A stretch of DNA of 64,000 nucleotides from Mycobacterium paraseoulense (GCF_010731655.1 NZ_AP022619.1:2542001-2606000); one strand, 5' to 3'. Positions 1 to 14,706 are shown, numbered from the stretch's first letter. Program-made: numbers and translations. Notes: a model not told the origin generated them from the letters alone.

Positions 1-1401
1 CGCCCCGGACTCAGCTACCGCGACCTGGCCCACCAGCTCACGGCGTACGTTCTCGAGCACGGGTTCACCCACGTGGAGCTGCTGCCCGTCGCCGAGCATC
101 CGTTCGCCGGGTCGTGGGGCTACCAGGTGACGTCGTACTACGCGCCGACGTCGCGATTCGGCACGCCCGACGAGTTCCGGTTGCTGGTCGACTCCCTGCA
201 CCAGGCCGGCATCGGCGTCATCGTGGACTGGGTGCCGGCGCACTTCCCGAAAGACGCCTGGGCGCTGGGGCGCTTCGACGGCACCCCGCTCTACGAGCAC
301 TCCGACCCCAAGCGGGGTGAGCAACTCGACTGGGGCACTTACGTATTCGACTTCGGCCGGAACGAGGTGCGTAACTTCCTGGTGGCCAACGCGTTGTATT
401 GGCTCGAGGAGTACCACGTCGACGGATTACGGGTGGACGCGGTCGCTTCCATGCTGTATCTCGACTACTCCCGCCCGGAGGGCGGCTGGACGCCGAACAT
501 CTACGGCGGCCGGGAGAACCTGGAGGCGGTGCAGTTCCTGCAGGAGATGAACGCCACGGTGCACAAGTCGGCCCCGGGCATCGTCACCATCGCCGAGGAG
601 TCGACGTCGTGGCCCGGCGTCACACGCCCGACAAACCTTGGCGGCCTGGGCTTTTCGATGAAGTGGAACATGGGCTGGATGCACGACACCCTCGACTACA
701 TCAGCCGCGACCCGATCTACCGCAACTATCACCATCACGAGATGACGTTCTCGATGCTCTACGCGTTCAGCGAGAACTATGTGCTGCCGATCAGCCACGA
801 CGAGGTGGTGCACGGCAAGGGCACCCTGTGGGGGCGGATGCCGGGCAACAACCACGTCAAGGCCGCCGGGCTGCGCAGCCTGCTCGCCTACCAGTGGGCG
901 CACCCCGGGAAGCAATTGCTGTTCATGGGGCAGGAATTCGGCCAGCGCGCCGAGTGGTCCGAGGAACGCGGCCTGGACTGGTGGCAACTCGACGAGCAAG
1001 GGTTTTCCAACGGCGTCCTGCGGATGGTGCGCGACATCAACGACACCTACCGCGCCCACCCGGCACTGTGGAGCCAGGACACCATCCCCGACGGTTACTC
1101 GTGGATCGACGCCAACGACTCGGCCAACAACGTGCTGAGTTTCCTGCGGTATGGCAGCGACGGTTCCGTGATGGCGTGCGTGTTCAACTTCGCGGGCAGC
1201 GAGCACAGCGGCTACCGGCTCGGTCTGCCGTCCGCCGGCCGCTGGCGCGAAGTGCTCAACACCGATGCCACCGATTACAACGGCTCCGGCATCGGCAACA
1301 TGGGTGGAGTCGACGCCACCGAGGACCCGTGGCATGGCCGACCGGCCTCGGCGGTGCTGGTGCTGCCGCCGAACTCGGCGCTGTGGCTCGAGCCCGAGTA
1401 G
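1..1401 (+). CDS. glgB: 1,4-alpha-glucan branching enzyme, 3' part
   Basis: This gene is cut by the left window edge; the frame is open from base 1 and the N-terminal carbohydrate-binding region and start are missing. GlgB cuts alpha-1,4-glucan chains and rejoins them as alpha-1,6 branches in glycogen synthesis in the cytoplasm. The visible GH13 barrel carries the nucleophile region [10 protein letters not shown], the acid region TIAEEST and the distal Asp motif [10 protein letters not shown], followed by the C-terminal beta-domain ending in LWLEPE. All catalytic blocks are intact, so the gene looks functional. It converges on the YbbN-like gene only 28 bp away. In H37Rv a PE_PGRS gene lies between these two orthologues; there is no room for it here. 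Confidence 0.97.
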   Translation, partial: RPGLSYRDLAHQLTAYVLEHGFTHVELLPVAEHPFAGSWGYQVTSYYAPTSRFGTPDEFRLLVDSLHQAGIGVIVDWVPAHFPKDAWALGRFDGTPLYEHSDPKRGEQLDWGTYVFDFGRNEVRNFLVANALYWLEEYHVDGLRVDAVASMLYLDYSRPEGGWTPNIYGGRENLEAVQFLQEMNATVHKSAPGIVTIAEESTSWPGVTRPTNLGGLGFSMKWNMGWMHDTLDYISRDPIYRNYHHHEMTFSMLYAFSENYVLPISHDEVVHGKGTLWGRMPGNNHVKAAGLRSLLAYQWAHPGKQLLFMGQEFGQRAEWSEERGLDWWQLDEQGFSNGVLRMVRDINDTYRAHPALWSQDTIPDGYSWIDANDSANNVLSFLRYGSDGSVMACVFNFAGSEHSGYRLGLPSAGRWREVLNTDATDYNGSGIGNMGGVDATEDPWHGRPASAVLVLPPNSALWLEPE

Positions 1402-1429
1402 GCGGCTGAAAGCGAGCCGACCGAGGGGT

Positions 1430-2347
1430 TCAGTACAGCGCGTTCGCGAGGTTGCGCCGCCCGGCGACGACCTCGGGGTCGGCGGGGTCGAAGAGTTCGA
1501 AGAGTTCGATCAGCCGGGTGCGCACCCGGGTCCGATCCTCCCCGGATGTGCGGCGCACCAATGCAATCAGGCGATCGAACGCGGCGCTCACGTCCTGGTT
1601 GAGGATTTCGACGTCGGCGGCCGCGAATGCGGCATCGATGTCGCCCGGTGCCGCGGCGGCCGCGGCGGGCGCGTCCGGCGGGTGGGCGGTCGCGCGCATG
1701 AGAAAGTCGACCTGCCGGATCGCGCCCTTGGCTTCGGCGCTGCCCGGGTCGGCGTCCAGTATCGCCTGATACGACGCCCTGGCCGCCTCGAAATCGCCAG
1801 CCTCGAGCTGTTCGCGGGCCGCGGCCAGCGCCGGATCGACCTCCTCGGAACCCGTGGAACTGCTTGGGCCCCTGAGTTTCCCGGCCGTCGCCGACAGAAT
1901 TTGGTCCAGCCAGCCGCGCAGTTGGTCGGGCGGCTGCATACCTTGAAAACTGGACAGGGGCTGCCCGGCGGCCAGAGCGACGACCGTCGGCACCGCGTCG
2001 ACACCGAAAATCTGCGCCACCCTGGGCGCCACGTCGACGTTGACGGTCGCCAGGGACCACTTGCCGTTGTCCTCGCCGGCCAAGCCGGACAGGATGTCGA
2101 CGAGCTGGACGCACGCGTCGCTGCGCGGTGACCACAGCACCACCACGACGGGCACTTCCTCGGAGCGGAGCAGGACTTCGGCCTCGAAATTGGCCTCGGT
2201 GATCGCGGATACTCCCGGGCCATTCTCGGCGGCCGAGGTTGTTCCGCCGGTCCCGCCGGTCGGCTGCTGCTGGGCCCGCGCCTTGAGGCCGGACAGGTCG
2301 ACCGCACCAGCCAGCGCGGGGCCAATCGAAGGTCGCGGACGCGTCAC
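1430..2347 (-). CDS. YbbN/CnoX-like thioredoxin-fold TPR co-chaperone (Rv1324-type)
   Basis: A protein of 305 residues starting at a GTG (2345-2347). An N-terminal thioredoxin fold (roughly residues 60-180) is followed by TPR-like helices. The site that is WCGPC in thioredoxin reads WSPRSDAC here, so only the second Cys is kept, as in E. coli YbbN; a disulfide reductase role is therefore unlikely. YbbN relatives hold unfolded proteins and pass them to DnaK or GroEL; that role is inferred from the family. The N-terminal stretch up to about residue 45 is low complexity. The product closely resembles the M. tuberculosis Rv1324 product over its whole length, as far as I can recall that sequence. 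Confidence 0.88.
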   Translation of the reverse strand: MTRPRPSIGPALAGAVDLSGLKARAQQQPTGGTGGTTSAAENGPGVSAITEANFEAEVLLRSEEVPVVVVLWSPRSDACVQLVDILSGLAGEDNGKWSLATVNVDVAPRVAQIFGVDAVPTVVALAAGQPLSSFQGMQPPDQLRGWLDQILSATAGKLRGPSSSTGSEEVDPALAAAREQLEAGDFEAARASYQAILDADPGSAEAKGAIRQVDFLMRATAHPPDAPAAAAAAPGDIDAAFAAADVEILNQDVSAAFDRLIALVRRTSGEDRTRVRTRLIELFELFDPADPEVVAGRRNLANALY

Positions 2348-2533
2348 GAGGTCAAGTTTGTCATGCTCTTCGATGGCCTATCCACCCGGTGGCGCCGACG
2401 TCACGCCGCTTTGCCCGGGGCGGCAAGCCCCTGCAAACCGCCGCAGAGCGGGACATATGACGAAGATCACAAAAGATCCCGCGCGGGCCGAGCCAGCAAC
2501 ATCGACCGGGGCCGGCGCGCGTCGATCGCCCCG

Positions 2534-3715
2534 CTACTTTGCCCGCAGGATCAAGGCATCGCCCTGGCCGCCCGCGCCACACAAGGCCGCGACGGCGTAA
2601 CCGGAGCCACGGCGGGCCAGTTCCAGGGCCGCATGCAGCGTGATCCGTGCGCCCGACATGCCAATGGGATGCCCGACGGCGATCGCTCCGCCGTTGACGT
2701 TGACGATCTCGGGATCGAGGCCGAGTTCGCGGGTCGAAGCCAACGCGACAGCGGCGAACGCCTCGTTGATCTCGACGACGTCCAGCTGATCGACGGAGAT
2801 GCCTTCGCGGCTGAGCGCTTTCTGGATCGCGTTGGCCGGCTGCGACTGCAGGGTGGAGTCCGGACCGGCCACCACACCGTGGGCGCCGATCTCGACCAGC
2901 CAGTTCAGCCCCAGCTCCTGCGCCTTGGCCTTGTTCATCACCACCACGGCCGCCGCCCCGTCGGAGATCTGCGACGCCGAGCCGGCGGTGATGGTGCCGT
3001 CGCGGCGAAAAGCCGGCTTGAGGCCGGCCAGGGACGCCGCGGTGGTACTGGCGCGAATCCCCTCGTCCTCGGTGAACTGCAGCGGATCACCCTTGCGCTG
3101 CGGGATGTTGACCGGCACAACTTCGTCGGCGAAGACGCCGTCCTTCCACGCCGCGGCCGCCTTCTGATGCGACCGCGCAGCGAACTCGTCCTGCTCCTCG
3201 CGGGTGAACTTGTCCACATCGTTGCGCTGCTCCGTGAGGGCACCCATCGGCTGGTCGGTGAACACGTCGTGCAGGCCGTCGTATGCCATGTGGTCCAGGA
3301 CCGTGACATCGCCGTACTTGTAGCCCGCCCGGCTGTCCATCAGCAAATGGGGCGCCCTGGTCATGGACTCCTGCCCGCCGGCGACCACCACGTCGAACTC
3401 CCCGGCACGAATCAGCTGGTCGGCGAGCGCGATGGAGTCGATGCCGGACAAGCACATCTTGTTGATGGTCAGCGCCGGGACGTCCCAGCCGATGCCGGCC
3501 GCTACCGCGGCCTGACGGGCGGGCATCTGTCCTGCCCCGGCCGTCAAAACCTGGCCCATGATGACGTACTCGACCGCCGAGGCGGGCACGTTGGCCTTCT
3601 CCAGCGCACCGGCGATCGCGATCGCACCCAGGTCGCTTGCCGAGAAATCCTTGAGCGAACCCATCAACTTGCCGATCGGCGTGCGCGCTCCAGCAACGAT
3701 CACCGACGTGGTCAT
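2534..3715 (-). CDS. fadA4: Acetyl-CoA acetyltransferase (thiolase)
   Basis: A 393-residue thiolase, the usual length for the family. It catalyses condensation of two acetyl-CoA, or the reverse thiolysis, in the cytoplasm. The acyl-accepting Cys88 lies in INKMCLSG, the catalytic His in [10 protein letters not shown] and the second Cys in [10 protein letters not shown] near the C-terminus. The ATG start at 3715 is preceded by a strong AGGAGG ribosome site. It is divergent from the methylmalonyl-CoA epimerase gene, with 81 bp between the starts, as in the Rv1323/Rv1322A neighbourhood. This pairing suggests a shared role in short-chain acyl-CoA or propionate metabolism, which is an inference from context. 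Confidence 0.95.
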   Translation of the reverse strand: MTTSVIVAGARTPIGKLMGSLKDFSASDLGAIAIAGALEKANVPASAVEYVIMGQVLTAGAGQMPARQAAVAAGIGWDVPALTINKMCLSGIDSIALADQLIRAGEFDVVVAGGQESMTRAPHLLMDSRAGYKYGDVTVLDHMAYDGLHDVFTDQPMGALTEQRNDVDKFTREEQDEFAARSHQKAAAAWKDGVFADEVVPVNIPQRKGDPLQFTEDEGIRASTTAASLAGLKPAFRRDGTITAGSASQISDGAAAVVVMNKAKAQELGLNWLVEIGAHGVVAGPDSTLQSQPANAIQKALSREGISVDQLDVVEINEAFAAVALASTRELGLDPEIVNVNGGAIAVGHPIGMSGARITLHAALELARRGSGYAVAALCGAGGQGDALILRAK

Positions 3716-3796
3716 GACAACCTCCTAAGGGTCCGGGGACGGCCGATCTGGCCTCCCGGAGAAGCGCAATCTTTGCCGCCAGGTTACCTTTATGTG

Positions 3797-4261
3797 ATGA
3801 CGACCGATCAAGTTGACGCCCGTCAGGTCCTGGCCACCGCGCTGGTGACGGCGGTCGATCACGTCGGCATCGCAGTCGCCGACCTGGATACGGCAATCGC
3901 CTGGTATCACGACCACCTCGGCATGGTCCTGGTGCACGAGGAAGTCAACGAGGAGCAGGGAATCCGCGAGGCCATGCTGGCCGTGCGGGGTGCCGAGGGC
4001 GGCGCCGCACAGATCCAGCTGATGGCCCCGATCGACGACTCCTCGACCATCGCCAAGTTCATCGACAAGCGCGGGCCCGGCATCCAGCAGATGGCGGTCC
4101 GGGTGAGCGACCTCGACGGCGTGGTCGAGCACCTGCGTTCTCAGGGCATCCGCCTCCTCTACGAGGAGCCCCGCCGCGGCACGGCAAACTCACGGATCAA
4201 CTTCATCCACCCCAAGGACGCCGGCGGCGTGCTCATCGAGCTGGTCGAGCCGGCCGCCTGA
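3797..4261 (+). CDS. mce: Methylmalonyl-CoA epimerase (VOC family)
   Basis: A 154-residue protein that interconverts (R)- and (S)-methylmalonyl-CoA, feeding propionate carbon into succinyl-CoA or into methyl-branched lipids. Two VOC modules are visible, with metal-ligand candidates His in VDHVGIAV, Gln in AQIQLMAP and Glu in GVLIELVEP. The expected fourth ligand, a His in the usual HH motif, is replaced by Gln in GIQQMAVRV. The same replacement occurs, as far as I recall, in other actinobacterial homologues. I chose the ATG at 3797; a GTG directly before it (3794) is in frame. The much longer open frame upstream is antisense to fadA4 and is not coding. Confidence 0.9.
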   Translation: MTTDQVDARQVLATALVTAVDHVGIAVADLDTAIAWYHDHLGMVLVHEEVNEEQGIREAMLAVRGAEGGAAQIQLMAPIDDSSTIAKFIDKRGPGIQQMAVRVSDLDGVVEHLRSQGIRLLYEEPRRGTANSRINFIHPKDAGGVLIELVEPAA

Positions 4262-4273
4262 GGCCCGGGCCAG

Positions 4274-4567
4274 TCACGACCACTTCCTGGTGGGCCCGCG
4301 CGTGGCGCGGTGGGTCCAGCACGGGGCATGCCAATGCCGACGGTCGTCGGCGCCTCCGAGGGTCACGTCGGCCGGCCACACCACCAGATGCGCTGTGCCC
4401 GAGCGTATTTCGTGATCGCAACCGGGACAGCGGTAGGTCTTGACGGCCCGGGCCGCTGCGACCGGACGCACTTCGTACTCGTGACCGTCGGGCCCGATCT
4501 CCACCCGCGGGGCCGGGAGCGGCGACGGCTGCCGCTGCCGACGTGGCGGTGTGCGGCGCCGGGCCAT
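4274..4567 (-). CDS. Small zinc-ribbon-like conserved protein (Rv1322-type)
   Basis: A 97-residue basic protein. The N-terminal 20 residues are rich in Arg, Pro and Gln. The core holds a CPGC pair (YRCPGCDHEI) and a later HWHAPCW motif, which together look like a treble-clef or zinc-ribbon site. No enzymatic motif is visible. It lies 22 bp downstream of nucS on the same strand and is probably co-transcribed with it. This order is conserved in mycobacteria, and similar proteins are often labelled ATP/GTP-binding without support in the sequence. A nucleic-acid-binding role alongside NucS is a guess. Confidence 0.75.
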   Translation of the reverse strand: MARRRTPPRRQRQPSPLPAPRVEIGPDGHEYEVRPVAAARAVKTYRCPGCDHEIRSGTAHLVVWPADVTLGGADDRRHWHAPCWTHRATRGPTRKWS

Positions 4568-4589
4568 ACCGCCAGCCTAGCCGCGACGC

Positions 4590-5270
4590 TCAGAACAGCC
4601 GGTATTCGTCGTTGTCCATCCCCCGCATCTTGTCGTAATCCAGTGTCAGGCAGCGGATCCCACGGTCGGTGGCCAGCGTGCGGGCTTGCGGCTTGATCTG
4701 CTGGGCCGCGAACACCCCCTTTACCGGCGCCAGCACGCTGTCGCGATTGAGCAACTCGAGGTAACGGGTGAGCTGCTCGACGCCGTCGATCTCGCCCCGC
4801 CGCTTGATCTCCACCGCGACGGAACCGCCCTGTTCGTCACGGCAGAGCAGGTCGACGGGCCCGATCGCGGTCATGTATTCGCGACGAACCAGCGTGTAGC
4901 CCGCACCGAGCAGGTGCACATGCTCGGCGAGCAACGCCTGCAGGTGGGCTTCGACGCCGTCCTTGACCAATCCGGGGTCGACGCCGAGGTCGTGGCTGGA
5001 GTCGTGCTCGACCGCCTCGACGGTGATGCGCAGCTGTTCGCCGGTTTTGTTCTGCACGACCCACACGGGCGCCTGATCGCCGGGCTCCTCGGTGAGCCAG
5101 CAGGGCGGACTCATCCAATTCAGCGGCTTGTAGGCGCGGTCGTCGGCGTGCACGCTGACCGAGCCGTCGGCCTTGAACAGCAGCAACCTGCGCGCCGACG
5201 GAAGATGCGCGGTGAGCCGGCCGACGTAGTCCACAGTGCATTGGGCGATCACTAGACGCACCCGACTCAC
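4590..5270 (-). CDS. nucS: Endonuclease NucS (non-canonical mismatch repair)
   Basis: A 226-residue protein beginning at GTG 5270 ([11 protein letters not shown]); another GTG three codons on is also possible. NucS (EndoMS) cuts both strands at G/T, T/T and G/G mismatches and replaces MutS/MutL in Actinobacteria. The N-terminal half is the beta-sandwich dimerisation and binding domain. The RecB-like nuclease half shows [10 protein letters not shown] and [10 protein letters not shown], which supply the catalytic Asp, Glu and Lys. The protein ends in EYRLF, resembling the C-terminal sliding-clamp-binding motif through which NucS is stimulated. The gene is transcribed away from the cyclase gene, with 36 bp between the starts. 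Confidence 0.95.
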   Translation of the reverse strand: MSRVRLVIAQCTVDYVGRLTAHLPSARRLLLFKADGSVSVHADDRAYKPLNWMSPPCWLTEEPGDQAPVWVVQNKTGEQLRITVEAVEHDSSHDLGVDPGLVKDGVEAHLQALLAEHVHLLGAGYTLVRREYMTAIGPVDLLCRDEQGGSVAVEIKRRGEIDGVEQLTRYLELLNRDSVLAPVKGVFAAQQIKPQARTLATDRGIRCLTLDYDKMRGMDNDEYRLF

Positions 5271-5306
5271 CTTAGAGCGTGGCCGACAAATTAGGCTGAC
5301 GCCACC

Positions 5307-6920
5307 ATGTCGGCCACCCAGAGCTTGGCAAAACGCATCGGCCGGGTGCTCGAGACGGTCACCCGTCAGAGCGGCCGGTTACCGGAGACCCCGGCGTACG
5401 GCTCCCTGCTGCTGGGACGGGTCTCCGAGAGCCAGGGACGTCGCCGCATCCGCATCCAGGTCATCCTGACCGTGCTCGTCTTGGGCGCCAACCTGATCGG
5501 CATCGCGGTCGCGCTGCTCCTGGTGACCGTCGCCATCCCGCAGCCCAGCGTGTTCGACGCTCCGTTATGGATCACCTTCGCGGCATCACCGGCCTATATC
5601 GCGCTGGCGCTGGCGGTGGGCACCTTCTGGATCACCCGCAGGACGGTCGTATCGCTGCGCTGGGCGATCGAGGAGCGGGCGCCGAGCGAAGAAGATGAGC
5701 GCAACACCTTCCTGGCCCCATGGCGGATCGCGCGCTTCGACCTCATCTTGTGGGGTGTCGGGGCGGTGGTGTTGACGACGCTCTACGGCCTGGTCAACAC
5801 GCTGTTCATTCCGCGCTTCCTCATCGCGGTGGGCATCTGCGGCATCCTGGTGGCCACCGGCAGTTATCTGCTCGCCGAGTTCGCGTTGCGCCCGGCGGCT
5901 GCCCAGGCACTCGAAGCGGGGCCACCGCCGCGGCGATTCGCCTCGGGCATGATGGGCCGGACCATGGTGGTCTGGTTCCTCGGCTCGGGCCTGCCCGTTC
6001 TCGGTATCGGCTTTCTGGCGGGGTTTCAGGCCCTGATGCGAAACCTGACCGAAACCCAGTTCGCGGTCGGCGTGCTGATCGTCTCGGTCGCCACGGTGAT
6101 CTTCGGTTGCCTCCTGATGTGGATCCTGGCCTGGCTCACCGCAACTCCGGTGCGCGTGGTCCGAGCGGCGCTCAGACGCGTCGAGCGCGGCGACCTGCGT
6201 GGCGACCTCGTCGTGTTCGACGGCACCGAACTCGGTGAGCTGCAACGCGGTTTCAACAGAATGGTCGACGGGCTGCGCGAGCGCGAACGCGTGCGCGACC
6301 TGTTCGGCCGGCACGTCGGACGCGAAGTCGCCCTGGCCGCCGAGCGCGAGCGCCCCAAGCTGGGCGGCGAAGAACGCCATGTGGCAGTCGTATTCATCGA
6401 CATCGTCGCCTCTACCCAACTGGTTACCAGCCGGCCCCCGGCCGAGGTCGTCTCGGTGCTCAATCAATTTTTCGGCATCGTCGTCGAGGAAGTGGACCGA
6501 CACTGCGGACTGGTCAACAAGTTCGAGGGCGACGCGACGCTGGCGATCTTCGGAGCCCCCAATCATCTGGAGCGCCCGGAAGACGAGGCGCTGGCCACCG
6601 CGCGCGCCATCGCCGAGCGGCTCGGCGACGAAATGCCGGAGTGCCAGGCCGGCATTGGCGTAGCGGCGGGCCAAGTGGTCGCCGGCAACGTCGGCGCCAG
6701 GGAGCGCTTCGAATACACCGTGATCGGCGGACCGGTCAACGAGGCAGCCCGCCTGTGCGAGCTCGCCAAGTCGCATCCGGACCGACTGCTTGCCACGGCC
6801 GAAGCGCTGGAGGGTGCGAGCGAGAACGAACGCGCCCATTGGTCTTTGGGCGAGACCGTGACACTTCGCGGACACGAGCGCCCCACTCGGCTCGCTGCGC
6901 CCGCCGACCCGCAGGCCTGA
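5307..6920 (+). CDS. Membrane class III adenylate cyclase with HAMP domain
   Basis: A 537-residue protein of the Rv1318c/Rv1319c/Rv1320c family. About six hydrophobic segments lie between residues 50 and 290. A HAMP linker follows (roughly 285-340, ending [12 protein letters not shown]), then a cyclase homology domain. Metal-binding Asp residues are in FIDIVAST and [11 protein letters not shown], the substrate-selecting Lys precedes FEGD, and NEAARL supplies the transition-state Asn and Arg. All key residues are present, so cAMP formation is expected. H37Rv carries three tandem paralogues here; only one is present in this window. It is followed, after 71 bp, by a lipoprotein gene on the same strand. 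Confidence 0.92.
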   Translation: MSATQSLAKRIGRVLETVTRQSGRLPETPAYGSLLLGRVSESQGRRRIRIQVILTVLVLGANLIGIAVALLLVTVAIPQPSVFDAPLWITFAASPAYIALALAVGTFWITRRTVVSLRWAIEERAPSEEDERNTFLAPWRIARFDLILWGVGAVVLTTLYGLVNTLFIPRFLIAVGICGILVATGSYLLAEFALRPAAAQALEAGPPPRRFASGMMGRTMVVWFLGSGLPVLGIGFLAGFQALMRNLTETQFAVGVLIVSVATVIFGCLLMWILAWLTATPVRVVRAALRRVERGDLRGDLVVFDGTELGELQRGFNRMVDGLRERERVRDLFGRHVGREVALAAERERPKLGGEERHVAVVFIDIVASTQLVTSRPPAEVVSVLNQFFGIVVEEVDRHCGLVNKFEGDATLAIFGAPNHLERPEDEALATARAIAERLGDEMPECQAGIGVAAGQVVAGNVGARERFEYTVIGGPVNEAARLCELAKSHPDRLLATAEALEGASENERAHWSLGETVTLRGHERPTRLAAPADPQA

Positions 6921-6991
6921 CGCGATTGAATTCGGACCCGAGTGGGTAAGGGCACTAAGGACATCGCCCCCTCGAAGAGATTGGTGTTGAC

Positions 6992-7372
6992 ATGACCGCT
7001 AGTGCAACTGCCCGCCGTGTTTCCGTGGCCGCGGGCATCGCCGCGGCGATTGCCTTGAGTTCGCTGACCGCGGGTTGTGGATCAAACAACAACAACAAGA
7101 ACCCGACGACGTCGACCGTAACCACCACCGTGACGACGCCGGCCAGCCTCACCACCACCGCCCCGGCGGCAACAACCCCCGCCGGACCGGGCGGTGGCGG
7201 CCCCGAAACCGGACCGGGTGGCGCCACCACCGCGGGACCGGGCGGTTCCGGCGCCGGTGCCGGGCCCGGCGGGGCGAGTGCGGGTGTGCCGGGCGCCGGG
7301 GCGTCCGCCGGACCCGGGGGCGCGGGTGCCTGCGCCGGCGGCGTGTGCGTCGGAACCCCTCCCAGCCCGTAG
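6992..7372 (+). CDS. Gly/Pro/Ala/Thr-rich putative lipoprotein
   Basis: A 126-residue protein with a basic N-terminus (TARR), a hydrophobic segment and a lipobox LTAGC at about residues 25-29, so export and lipid anchoring are expected. After the Cys comes an Asn run (SNNNNKN), a Thr/Val/Pro-rich stretch and then about 65 residues of Gly, Pro and Ala in short PGG-type repeats. Two Cys lie near the C-terminus in GACAGGVCVG. No catalytic domain is visible. The low-complexity tail suggests an extended surface or wall-spanning segment; the function is unknown. It could share a transcript with the cyclase gene upstream. Confidence 0.7.
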   Translation: MTASATARRVSVAAGIAAAIALSSLTAGCGSNNNNKNPTTSTVTTTVTTPASLTTTAPAATTPAGPGGGGPETGPGGATTAGPGGSGAGAGPGGASAGVPGAGASAGPGGAGACAGGVCVGTPPSP

Positions 7373-7540
7373 TCGTTCAGCTAGGGCGCCGGTCCCACCG
7401 GCGTCCTAGCGCTGACGGCGGATAGCGTCCGCAACGACGCCGCGTGCGGGGCGCCGCAGCGCGCCGCTCCCGAGTCTCGCCACTACTACGATGTCGCTTT
7501 TCCGCCAGTTTTGTCGGGCGGCTGGTGTAAGGCTTGAGGC

Positions 7541-9028
7541 GTGCACGACGACTTCGAACGCTGTTACCGCGCCGTCCAGTCCAAGGACGCCCGGTTCGAC
7601 GGCTGGTTCGTCACGGCGGTGCTGACCACCCGCATCTATTGCCGGCCCAGCTGTCCGGTGCGGCCGCCGTTCGCTCGCAACGTGCGGTTCTATCCGACCG
7701 CGGCCGCCGCTCAGCGGGCGGGATTCCGGGCCTGCAAGCGTTGCCGTCCCGACGCGTCCCCCGGTTCGCCGGAGTGGAATATGCGCGGTGACGTCGTTGC
7801 GCGGACGATGCGGTTGATCGCCGACGGCACGGTGGATCGCGAAGGCGTCGGCGGGCTGGCGGCCCACCTCGGTTACACCACCCGCCAGTTGGAGCGGCTG
7901 CTGCAAGCCGAGGTCGGGGCCGGCCCGCTCGCGCTGGCACGGGCCCAGCGGGCACAGACCGCCCGGCTGCTCATCGAGACCACGGACCTGCCGTTCGGGG
8001 ACGTCGCGTTCGCGTCGGGGTTTTCCAGCATCCGCCAGTTCAACGACACCGTGCGCTTGGTCTTCGAGAACTCGCCGACGGAGCTGCGGCGGCGCGCGGC
8101 CGGCCGGCCCGGGTCGAACTCCGCTTCGCCGGGGGCGGTGTGCCTGCGATTGCCGGTCCGGACCCCGTTCGCGTATGAGGGCGTCTTCGGCCATCTGGCC
8201 GCCGGCACCGTGCCCGGCTGCGAGGAGATCCGCGACGGTGCGTATCGGCGGAGCCTGCGTCTTCCATTCGGCAGCGCCGTCGTCACCCTCACGCCGGCCG
8301 TCGATCACGTCCGCAGCGTGCTGGTCCTCGACGACTTCCGCGATCTGACGACGGCGATCGCCCGCTGCCGGCGGCTGCTGGATCTCGACGCCGATCCCGA
8401 AGCGGTGGACGACGCGCTGTCCGGCGACCCACACCTGCGTCCGGTTGTGGGAAAGGCTCCCGGACAACGCATTCCGCGCACCGTCGACGAGACCGAGCTG
8501 GCCGTTCGCGCGGTCCTGGGCCAACAAGTATCGACCAAGGCGGCGCGCACCCACGCCGGCAGGCTGGCCGCGGCCTACGGCCAGCCGGTCACCGACCCCG
8601 ACGGCGGGTTGACGCATACTTTCCCGTCGGTGGAGCAGCTCGCCGAGATCGACCCCATCCACTTGGCGGTCCCGAAGGCCCGGCGACGCACCCTGAGCGC
8701 GTTGGTGGCCGGGCTCGCCGAGGGCAGCATCGTCCTGGACAGCGGGAGCGACTGGGAAGCCGCCCGCAGACAATTGCTGGACGTGCCCGGGATCGGCCCG
8801 TGGACCGCAGAGGTGATTGCGATGCGCGGGCTCGGCGACCCGGATGCCTTCCCCGCCACCGACCTCGGCCTTCGCCTGGCTGCGAAACGGCTGGGCTTAC
8901 CCACTGACGAACGAGCGCTCGTCGCCCGTGGCGCCCGCTGGCGCCCCTGGCGCTCCTATGCCACCCAATACCTATGGACCACCCTCGAGCATCCGGTAAA
9001 CCAATGGCCACCACAGGAGGTCGCATGA
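7541..9028 (+). CDS. alkA: Ada/AlkA fusion: methylphosphotriester sensor, AraC regulator and 3-methyladenine glycosylase
   Basis: A 495-residue three-part protein starting at GTG 7541. The N-terminal Ada zinc domain has Cys in IYCRPSC and CKRCRP; it accepts a methyl group from DNA phosphotriesters, which in Ada switches on transcription. A central AraC-type helix-turn-helix (about 90-185) follows. The C-terminal half is an AlkA glycosylase with the helix-hairpin-helix DVPGIGPWTAEV and the catalytic Asp in PATDLGL. It therefore combines sensing, regulation and base excision of alkylated purines. Its stop overlaps the ogt start in an ATGA, so the two repair genes are translationally coupled. 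The orthologue in H37Rv is Rv1317c. Confidence 0.95.
   Translation: MHDDFERCYRAVQSKDARFDGWFVTAVLTTRIYCRPSCPVRPPFARNVRFYPTAAAAQRAGFRACKRCRPDASPGSPEWNMRGDVVARTMRLIADGTVDREGVGGLAAHLGYTTRQLERLLQAEVGAGPLALARAQRAQTARLLIETTDLPFGDVAFASGFSSIRQFNDTVRLVFENSPTELRRRAAGRPGSNSASPGAVCLRLPVRTPFAYEGVFGHLAAGTVPGCEEIRDGAYRRSLRLPFGSAVVTLTPAVDHVRSVLVLDDFRDLTTAIARCRRLLDLDADPEAVDDALSGDPHLRPVVGKAPGQRIPRTVDETELAVRAVLGQQVSTKAARTHAGRLAAAYGQPVTDPDGGLTHTFPSVEQLAEIDPIHLAVPKARRRTLSALVAGLAEGSIVLDSGSDWEAARRQLLDVPGIGPWTAEVIAMRGLGDPDAFPATDLGLRLAAKRLGLPTDERALVARGARWRPWRSYATQYLWTTLEHPVNQWPPQEVA
9015..9028 (+). promoter_or_regulatory. Ribosome site and ATGA coupling of alkA to ogt
   Basis: AGGAGG at 9015-9020 precedes ATG 9025 by four bases, and the alkA stop TGA (9026-9028) overlaps that ATG. 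This fixes the ogt start and indicates translational coupling. Confidence 0.85.
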
Positions 9029-9528
9029 TCGAGTACCGCACCATCGACAGCCCGATCGGGCCGCTGACCCTCGCCGGCCAGGATTCGGTTCTGACCATGC
9101 TTCGGATGGTCGATCAAACCTACGAACCGAGCCGCACCGGCTGGGCACCGAATCCCGTGGCATTCCAGGACGCGACGGAGCAACTCGACGCCTACTTCGC
9201 CGGTGAACTGACCGAGTTTGATTTCGAATTCGAATTGCGTGGGTCCGAATTTCAGCGGCGGGTATGGAAGGCGCTGCAGACAATTCCCTACGGCGAAACC
9301 AGATCGTACGGAACAATCGCCGCCCAGATCGGCGCTCCCGGTTCCGCACGGGCGGTGGGATTGGCGAACGGCCACAACCCCATCGCGATTGTCGTCCCCT
9401 GCCACCGCGTCATCGGCGCCAACGGCAGCCTCACCGGCTACGGAGGCGGCCTGGACCGAAAGCAAACCCTGCTGGCGCTGGAGAGGAAACACGCATCGAC
9501 GAATGCCGCTTTGACATTATTCGACTAG
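9025..9528 (+). CDS. ogt: Methylated-DNA-protein cysteine methyltransferase
   Basis: A 167-residue suicide repair protein that transfers the alkyl group from O6-alkylguanine to its own Cys. The acceptor Cys is in PCHRVIGANGS, followed by GYGGGLDRKQTLL as in the family; the helix-turn-helix and Arg finger region (RAVGLANGHNPI) is intact. I chose the ATG at 9025 because a perfect AGGAGG lies at 9015-9020 and because the reading frame upstream overlaps alkA. The ATGA overlap with alkA means that both are made together. The shared perfect hairpin at 9551-9580 probably ends this transcript and the opposing rRNA transcript. Confidence 0.96.
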   Translation: MIEYRTIDSPIGPLTLAGQDSVLTMLRMVDQTYEPSRTGWAPNPVAFQDATEQLDAYFAGELTEFDFEFELRGSEFQRRVWKALQTIPYGETRSYGTIAAQIGAPGSARAVGLANGHNPIAIVVPCHRVIGANGSLTGYGGGLDRKQTLLALERKHASTNAALTLFD

Positions 9529-9550
9529 AAATCGCTCGCATCGTGAATGC

Positions 9551-9580
9551 AAAAACACCCCCGTTGCCGGGGGTGTTTTT
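9551..9580. terminator. Bidirectional intrinsic terminator between ogt and rrn
   Basis: A near-perfect inverted repeat with 12-bp arms (AAAAACACCCCC and its complement) around a six-base loop. It ends in five T on either strand, so it can serve both the plus-strand alkA-ogt transcript and the minus-strand rRNA transcript. Confidence 0.88.
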
Positions 9581-9585
9581 GTGTA

Positions 9586-9700
9586 TGTTCGGCGGTGTCC
9601 TACTTTTCCACCCGGATGGGCAGTATCATCGGCGCTGACAGGCTTAGCTTCCGGGTTCGGAATGGGACCGGGCGTTTCCCTGTCGCTGTGGCCGCCGTAA
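9586..9700 (-). rRNA. rrf: 5S ribosomal RNA
   Basis: The minus strand begins TTACGGCGGCCACAGCG and runs through the conserved CCGAACCCGGAAGCTAAGCC region to CACCGCCGAACA. The length is about 115 bases. Ends were placed by pairing of the terminal stem, so either may be off by one or two bases. It is the last gene of the rrn operon and is followed within a few bases by the hairpin terminator. Confidence 0.95.
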
Positions 9701-9769
9701 CTCTATTTAAATTTGGTTTCGGTGGGGGGGTGTGATGTCCAAGTTTCCTACGACGAATTGTCGCGGAAA

Positions 9770-14706
<4,937 letters not shown>

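Noticed and set aside
427..1335. Minus-strand open frame of 302 codons inside glgB
   Set aside because: High-GC antisense frame with no recognisable domain; glgB on the plus strand has all catalytic motifs.
2363..3796. Long N-terminal extension of the epimerase frame
   Set aside because: It is antisense to fadA4; the conserved protein starts at 3797.
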